NCBI GenBank assembly: GCA_016873595.1
Contig: VGWZ01000076.1
Coordinates: forward strand, 1 to 8,734
Reading direction: 5' to 3'
From: Nitrospira sp.
GTDB taxonomy: Bacteria; Nitrospirota; Thermodesulfovibrionia; Thermodesulfovibrionales; SM23-35
Length of the DNA: 8,734 nt
Position numbers and translations under genes: made by a program. The notes under the pieces are model-generated. The model had not been told where the DNA came from. It was given only the letters and a program-made list of their open reading frames with translations, and ran no database searches. Positions 6,081 to 8,734 of the stretch are shown piece by piece; the stretch's first letter is position 1; each line of letters starts with the position of its first letter.

Positions 6081-6154
6081 AATGCAGGCTCCTCGAGTAT
6101 GAGCTCTACGAAGGCAGCAGAAAAAATAAGTACGATGGTGGAATCAAAGAATAA
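6056..6154 (+). pseudogene. C-terminal remnant of the THUMP methyltransferase
   Basis: Frame 2 from about 6056 reads IPFFNSRIECRLLEYELYEG followed by SRKNKYDGGIKE and a stop at 6152-6154. FNxRIECRL..Y.LYEGS is the usual end of THUMP/RlmL-type methyltransferases. It is out of frame with the THUMP part, which it overlaps at the junction near 6050-6062. The two pieces are therefore one gene that lost roughly 190 codons of catalytic domain (estimated from family length) in an out-of-frame deletion. The shared AATCCC at 6054-6060 may be the junction microhomology (inference). Confidence 0.75.
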
Positions 6155-6172
6155 CTCACAGGAGATCACTTT

Positions 6173-6367
6173 ATGGATGGGACCAGACGCACAGATATAA
6201 GACCGGGATTACGTGTTTCAATTGTGCTGAAAAAAGACCAGCAGACAGGGAAACTCACTGAAGGAATTGTAAAGGATATTTTAACTCATTCACCCGCACA
6301 TCCACATGGAATCAAAGTTTGTCTGAAAAGTGGGGAAATCGGGCGTGTAAAAAAGATACTTGCTTAA
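6173..6367 (+). CDS. ywbE: YwbE family protein (DUF2196)
   Basis: 64 residues, the full length of the family. The sequence closely follows Bacillus YwbE: RRTDIRPGLRVSIVLKKDQQ (5-24), TGKLTEGIVKDILTHSP (26-42), HPHGIKVCL (45-53) and GEIGRVKKIL. The core looks like a small beta-barrel (SH3/KOW-like); its biochemical role is not established. ATG follows AGGAG (6160-6164) with 8 nt spacing. The gene begins 18 nt after the end of the methyltransferase remnant and probably shares its transcript. Confidence 0.9.
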   Translation: MDGTRRTDIRPGLRVSIVLKKDQQTGKLTEGIVKDILTHSPAHPHGIKVCLKSGEIGRVKKILA

Positions 6368-6520
6368 TCTGTTCTGCCACTCTCAGGCTCTAACCCTTCT
6401 GTACTACTTTGACACTTTTTGTTTCAGCACTTCTGCGCTTTCCTGCTATCACATTTTTTTTTGTAGATGGAATATGGGAATTGGATTATGATTTTAGACA
6501 AATTAAACCGTAGCCGATTA

Positions 6521-6541
6521 TCTCTCTCGGAGACTTTTTTT
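6521..6541 (+). terminator. Weak candidate terminator downstream of ywbE
   Basis: TCTC (6521-6524) pairs with GAGA (6530-6533), extended by one G-T pair, followed after one base by seven Ts (6535-6541). The stem is short and lies about 150 nt beyond ywbE; the T run overlaps the stop codon of the convergent gene. The rest of 6368-6520 is pyrimidine-rich and shows no gene I can support. Confidence 0.3.
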
Positions 6542-6908
6542 ATGCGTATTGTATCGTAACTTCGTAGACAATAGCTGAGTGGTCGTGGGAAGGACCACCT
6601 TCACAACTGAGATCTCCTTTTGCCGTCTCTCTGTGGTTTCTGATCATTGCAGTTATAACCTGTGTTAGATCGAACCCACCATCAACACAGCCCCTGCTCA
6701 AACAGTCTACCCTGAAGAGAGCATAACTGCTGGGAAAGAAATTAACTATCCGGGGTAATGATTTTTGTATCCCCTTCTGATTGTACATCATGTTGATGAC
6801 TATGCTTGCAACCTCGGGGAAGTGTTTATCTACAAAGCCTGCATCAATTCTCCGTTGCAGCCTCTCTGCCCTTGCCGCATTCTTTCTGCTGTTCATGCTG
6901 TTGTTCAT
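6540..6908 (-). CDS. Conserved protein of unknown function, downstream of csp
   Basis: 122 residues, soluble, no signal peptide. I do not recognise a named family. The first 25 residues are helical and basic (NSRKNAARAERLQRRIDAGF). A central part reads HFPEVASIVINMMY (29-42), then SLPRIVNFFPSSYALFRVDCLSRGCVDGGFDL (50-81) with Cys69, Cys74 and the GGFDL turn, and a C-terminal strand-like part with Cys102 (GDLSCEGG) and SAIVYEVTIQYA. The CLxxxC-x-GGFDL plus CEG arrangement looks like a conserved functional site rather than random sequence, possibly metal or ligand binding (inference). GGAGG stands 3 nt before the ATG. The gene lies 64 nt behind csp on the same strand with a strong terminator hairpin between them and no room for a private promoter, so expression should depend on readthrough from csp. 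Confidence 0.75.
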   Translation of the reverse strand: MNNSMNSRKNAARAERLQRRIDAGFVDKHFPEVASIVINMMYNQKGIQKSLPRIVNFFPSSYALFRVDCLSRGCVDGGFDLTQVITAMIRNHRETAKGDLSCEGGPSHDHSAIVYEVTIQYA

Positions 6909-6922
6909 GTTCCTCCAAAATG

Positions 6923-6953
6923 AAAAGGCTCCCTCAGCCTGAGAGAGCCTTTT
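6923..6953 (-). terminator. Strong hairpin terminator between csp and its downstream gene
   Basis: AAAAGGCTC (6923-6931) and GAGCCTTTT (6945-6953) form nine pairs. After one A-C mismatch, CTCAG and CTGAG continue the stem almost to the tip. Symmetry gives A and T tracts on both sides, so it could terminate on either strand; for csp (minus) the T tract is TTTTCATTTT. The SD of the next gene (GGAGG, 6912-6916) begins within a few bases. Confidence 0.75.
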
Positions 6954-6957
6954 CCAT

Positions 6958-6979
6958 CTAATTACAGTCTAATTACAGT
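6958..6979. repeat. 11-bp tandem duplication at the csp stop codon
   Basis: CTAATTACAGT occurs twice head to tail (6958-6968 and 6969-6979). On the minus strand this duplicates the end of csp, CTG TAA, so a second copy of the last codon and stop lies just behind the real one. It looks like a recent slippage duplication with no effect on the protein. Confidence 0.8.
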
Positions 6980-7173
6980 TTAACTACATTGATAGCCTTG
7001 GGGCCTTTCGGGCCTTTTTCAGTATCAAAGCTGACCTTGTTGCCCTCTGCAAGGGATTTAAATCCATTGCCTTGGATTGACGTATGGTGGACAAAAGCAT
7101 CACTTCCGTCTTCGCTTGTAATAAAGCCAAAACCTTTGCTGTCGTTAAACCATTTCACAGTTCCTTGTACCAT
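6973..7173 (-). CDS. csp: Cold-shock protein, CspA family
   Basis: 66-residue single cold-shock domain (OB fold) that binds single-stranded RNA and DNA and acts as RNA chaperone and, in E. coli relatives, transcription antiterminator. RNP1 is KGFGFI (13-18) and RNP2 is DAFVHH (25-30); the nucleic-acid-binding aromatics Trp8, Phe15, Phe17, Phe27 and His29 are in place. The ending EKGPKGPKAINVVKL is typical. The SD AAGGAGG stands 9 nt before the ATG. A promoter candidate at 7291-7320 would give a leader of about 110 nt containing a complete terminator hairpin (7221-7256), and another terminator follows the gene. This arrangement suggests expression controlled by transcript folding, as is known for cspA leaders. 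Confidence 0.97.
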   Translation of the reverse strand: MVQGTVKWFNDSKGFGFITSEDGSDAFVHHTSIQGNGFKSLAEGNKVSFDTEKGPKGPKAINVVKL

Positions 7174-7220
7174 TTCCTTTACCTCCTTCTCTATAAACTG
7201 AAATCTTAGAAGGCCTCAAT

Positions 7221-7256
7221 AAAAAAAGGCCACAAAGTCAAAAGTCTTTGTGGCCT
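7221..7256 (-). terminator. Intrinsic terminator in the csp leader (candidate attenuator)
   Basis: Read on the minus strand, an 11-bp perfect stem, AGGCCACAAAG with CTTTGTGGCCT, closes an 8-nt loop and is followed by seven Ts. This is a textbook rho-independent terminator located about 50 nt before the csp start. No minus-strand gene lies upstream that it could serve, so it either ends a short leader RNA from the 7291-7320 promoter or acts as an attenuator for csp. Confidence 0.75.
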
Positions 7257-7290
7257 CATAAACTGCAAAAACTTCTAAAATTCTATGTTT

Positions 7291-7320
7291 GGAATAACAT
7301 GTCCTCGAACAGATAGTCAA
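7291..7320 (-). promoter_or_regulatory. Candidate promoter for csp leader transcript
   Basis: On the minus strand TTGACT (7320-7315) is followed after 18 nt by TATTCC (7296-7291) with a TG dinucleotide just before it (extended -10). The predicted start near 7284 lies about 28 nt before the leader terminator hairpin. The -35 box is strong and the -10 box is poor. Confidence 0.45.
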
Positions 7321-7424
7321 GATAATAATAACCGCTCTTCCGTACTATCGTGCGGCGGATTTTAGGGCGGCGGGGGTTGTTTTCTGGATAGAGCTTTTGA
7401 AGCTGAACATTTGAGTCTTGATTT

Positions 7425-7433
7425 TGGTATAAT
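7425..7433 (+). promoter_or_regulatory. Extended -10 promoter of the mntA-hepT operon
   Basis: TGG followed by a perfect TATAAT (7428-7433) forms an extended -10 element; no good -35 is needed or seen at 17 nt. Transcription should begin at about 7440-7442, with the mntA ATG at 7443, giving a leaderless or nearly leaderless message. The region 7257-7424 between csp and this promoter holds no gene; a GC-rich patch with a 6-bp hairpin (7340-7355) lies inside it. Confidence 0.6.
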
Positions 7434-7442
7434 TAAAACACT

Positions 7443-7721
7443 ATGAATAGAGAAAATCTTGTCAGGACTATAAAGGAGACTCTTCAAAGCTCCGGGATAA
7501 AGAAGGCATATCTTTTTGGCAGTTTTGCGAGGAACGAAAAAAAATATCATGATATAGACATTGCCATAAAACCTCCCAAAGATTTTTCGCTGCTGGACCT
7601 GGCCCATCTTGAAAATGTCCTGGAAGATAAGACGAATAAAAAATTCGACCTTGGCACTATCGATAGCATTCACCCGCTTGTTAAAAAATATGTAAAAAAA
7701 GATTTGATAGCATTGCTATGA
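7443..7721 (+). CDS. mntA: MntA-type nucleotidyltransferase antitoxin
   Basis: Minimal nucleotidyltransferase of the type VII MntA/HepT toxin-antitoxin systems. In the characterised pair the enzyme transfers AMP from ATP to a tyrosine next to the toxin active site and so silences it. The 92 residues carry the signature G26-S27 (LFGSFARNE) and the metal-binding pair Asp37 and Asp39 (HDIDIAI), spaced GSx9DxD. The third acidic position is probably Asp69 (KFDLGTI). No SD precedes the ATG, and the promoter is so close that the message is probably leaderless. The stop overlaps the start of the toxin gene (ATGA), indicating translational coupling. Confidence 0.92.
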   Translation: MNRENLVRTIKETLQSSGIKKAYLFGSFARNEKKYHDIDIAIKPPKDFSLLDLAHLENVLEDKTNKKFDLGTIDSIHPLVKKYVKKDLIALL

Positions 7722-8059
7722 AAGAAGACCTTATTTATGTTTCCCATATTATCACCGCCATCGCCGACATCAAAGAATTCACTGGGAAAATGAACAAAAA
7801 AGACTTCTTCAAAAATAAGATGGCAGAACATGCTGTCGTGAGAAATATCGAAGTCATAGGGGAGGCAAGCAAACACCTTTCAGCCAAGTTTAAAGAAAGG
7901 CATAAAGATATTCCATGGAAAGACATAATCAAAATGAGGAATAAAGTAACACATTTCTATTTCGGAATAAACTACAACATTGTCTGGGAAGTTGTTAAGC
8001 GAGATATTCCTCTGGTAGAAGAAAAGCTGAAAGCAATTATAGAAAGCGAAAAGAAATAA
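7718..8059 (+). CDS. hepT: HepT-like HEPN ribonuclease toxin
   Basis: HEPN-domain RNase, the toxin partner of MntA, cutting RNA when not AMPylated. All-helical, 113 residues, usual length (formerly DUF86). The catalytic RX4HXY motif is complete at Arg74-Asn75, His79 and Tyr81 (RNKVTHFYF). Tyr81 is the expected AMPylation site by analogy with the Shewanella pair. The first half contains the conserved VRNIEVIGEASKHLS segment (41-55) common to the family, followed by IPWKDIIKMRN. It starts inside the last codon of mntA (ATGA overlap) with no separate SD. All key residues are present in both proteins, so the system looks functional. Confidence 0.93.
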   Translation: MKEDLIYVSHIITAIADIKEFTGKMNKKDFFKNKMAEHAVVRNIEVIGEASKHLSAKFKERHKDIPWKDIIKMRNKVTHFYFGINYNIVWEVVKRDIPLVEEKLKAIIESEKK

Positions 8060-8160
8060 AATTTGCTGCCGCTTGCCGTTTGTCCTATCTGAAACAATAT
8101 TTCCCTTTCCCTTTAAATTCCAGTCTACGACTCATAGAGAATCCTTTTGTTCCTCAGAAT

Positions 8161-8181
8161 CTGTCCGCCTGAGGCGGACAG
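8161..8181. repeat. Dispersed palindrome TCCGCCT-N-AGGCGGA, copy 2
   Basis: Perfect 10-bp arms, CTGTCCGCCT (8161-8170) and AGGCGGACAG (8172-8181), flank a single G. The inner 7 bp of each arm are the same as at 5196-5210. It stands between the converging hepT and the minus-strand gene at 8209 and may act as a bidirectional terminator or RNA-stabilising hairpin, although neither side has a good T run. Confidence 0.65.
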
Positions 8182-8208
8182 TCGGATTTTGGGAAGCGGA
8201 GGGGAGTG

Positions 8209-8583
8209 CTATTTGCCTTTTATTTTATCTTCAAGTTTTTGCATCACTTCTTCGAATGGAATAGTTTTCACCTTGCCCTCTTTGATATCTCTAACCCGCC
8301 TTTTCAAAACATTAAGTTCTCTTCTAATTTTATTTTGTGTAAATCCCATAAAAGTCATTTCCCAGAGGCAGTGAGCTACTATTTCATTCTTCGTCATTTT
8401 CTTTAAAATCTGTTTATCTACTTCGCACCCAAGCCATTTCGACCATGGCATGTACTCTATGCCAAATGACTGTTTTATGCCTTTTTCTCTGCACACTCCA
8501 CTGACAGAAAAATATGCATTCCTGCTTCTGCCAACTTTCCTTATGTCAATAATCATCCCTTCCTTATTGTATCTGGGTTTCAT
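8209..8583 (-). CDS. Conserved unknown protein, possibly DUF6557-like
   Basis: 124 residues if started at 8583. The better ribosome site (AAGGA, 4 nt before ATG) belongs to Met10, giving 115 residues from 8556. Seen: a beta-rich first part with IEYMPWSKWLGCEV (42-55), then a helical part KNEIVAHCLWEMTFMGFTQNKI (65-86), a basic helix RRELNVLKRRVRDIKEGK (87-104) and a lysine-rich tail. The LWEMTFMGF core reminds me of DUF6557 proteins, but this is from memory. Function is unknown. It converges on the MntA/HepT pair and diverges from the gene starting at 8695, so it could belong to the same accessory cluster. Confidence 0.7.
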   Translation of the reverse strand: MKPRYNKEGMIIDIRKVGRSRNAYFSVSGVCREKGIKQSFGIEYMPWSKWLGCEVDKQILKKMTKNEIVAHCLWEMTFMGFTQNKIRRELNVLKRRVRDIKEGKVKTIPFEEVMQKLEDKIKGK

Positions 8584-8630
8584 GAGCCTAAGGGTCTGAA
8601 ATACATACTTATATGAAACGACATAAATAA

Positions 8631-8659
8631 TTGCGTATATTATCAGATTGTGTTATATT
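8631..8659 (+). promoter_or_regulatory. Promoter of the gene starting at 8695
   Basis: TTGCGT (8631-8636), a 17-nt spacer and TATATT (8654-8659) with TG one base before it (extended -10). Spacing and both boxes are good. The predicted start lies near 8665, inside the left arm of the inverted repeat at 8661-8693. Confidence 0.55.
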
Positions 8660-8660
8660 A

Positions 8661-8693
8661 GGAACAAATCAATTTTGTGAGGAGGTTTGTTCC
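8661..8693 (+). promoter_or_regulatory. Inverted repeat between promoter and start codon (possible operator)
   Basis: GGAACAAA (8661-8668) and TTTGTTCC (8686-8693) are perfect 8-bp arms 17 nt apart, beginning one base after the -10 box and ending one base before the ATG. The SD GGAGG (8681-8685) is in the spacer. The place is right for a repressor operator; alternatively an RNA hairpin presents the SD in its loop. Confidence 0.45.
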
Positions 8694-8694
8694 T

Positions 8695-8734
8695 ATGAAG
8701 CGAATTATAATACCAGATGCAGAGATTTTTATTG
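8695..8734 (+). CDS. Start of a gene cut by the window edge
   Basis: Thirteen codons are visible: MKRIIIPDAEIFI. ATG follows GAGGAGG (8679-8685) at 9 nt, and a good extended -10 promoter with an inverted repeat stands in front. Too short to name. The strong start signals make it a real gene, divergent from the one at 8209-8583. Confidence 0.7.
   Translation, partial: MKRIIIPDAEIFI

Noticed and set aside
6467..6559. 31-codon open frame between ywbE and the csp-linked gene
   Set aside because: No SD or promoter, unconvincing composition, and its end overlaps the convergent gene.
7362..7673. 103-codon open frame on the minus strand opposite mntA
   Set aside because: It overlaps the well-supported mntA on the other strand, has no SD and no family-like sequence.
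8147..8406. Plus-strand open frames across the minus-strand gene at 8209
   Set aside because: No SD; hydrophobic shadow translations of the lysine-rich minus-strand protein.
1..8734. CRISPR arrays, tRNA or rRNA genes, insertion sequences, integrases, att sites
   Set aside because: None seen on either strand; the short repeats present are not CRISPR-like and no transposase or recombinase sequence is found.

Overview
The window (about 42% GC by eye) reads as a bacterial chromosome segment from a Gram-negative lineage: it encodes a BamD-type outer-membrane lipoprotein. My best guess is an anaerobic or subsurface Nitrospirota or deltaproteobacterial relative. That rests on overall protein flavour (a Thermotoga-like CorA, a stand-alone precorrin-2 dehydrogenase, a THUMP-type rRNA methyltransferase, YwbE) and is inference only. 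No tRNA, rRNA, CRISPR array, transposase or phage gene is visible.

Layout. Positions 1-2935 hold a plus-strand housekeeping run: bamD with its own promoter and terminator, a siroheme/heme-pathway dehydrogenase with a TTG start, a cysteine-containing unknown protein, and a CorA Mg2+ channel. Positions 2954-3842 hold a broken carbon-starvation transporter (cstA). Positions 3939-5165 hold an intact 12-helix MFS permease, bracketed on both sides by short arrays of an 8-nt GCTTNNNN period. Positions 5221-6367 hold a second plus-strand unit: candidate promoter, a terminator hairpin abutting the next SD, a small ribbon-helix-helix-like protein, a gutted THUMP RNA methyltransferase and ywbE. Positions 6540-7320 (minus) hold a cold-shock protein gene with a terminator hairpin in its leader and another behind it, followed by a conserved gene of unknown function. 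Positions 7425-8059 hold a MntA/HepT (MNT/HEPN) toxin-antitoxin pair with an almost leaderless start. Positions 8209-8734 hold a minus-strand unknown gene and, divergently, the first 13 codons of a further gene with a good promoter.

The most striking pattern is that three unrelated genes within about 4 kb (corA, cstA, THUMP methyltransferase) keep recognisable N- and C-terminal ends but have lost a large central piece. In corA the loss is clean and in frame, giving a 246-residue 'mini-CorA' that keeps both membrane helices, the GMN motif and both M1-site aspartates. In cstA it accompanies a one-base frameshift, and in the methyltransferase it is out of frame and removes the catalytic domain. 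This is either a real deletional-decay signature or a systematic assembly artefact; reads across the junctions would decide.

The second theme is conditional termination. Intrinsic-terminator hairpins lie directly in front of SD sequences with no room for a promoter between them: before the RHH-like gene, and between csp and its downstream gene. A third lies in the csp leader. Because CspA-family proteins can act as antiterminators, the csp locus may be a self-controlled antitermination unit (inference).
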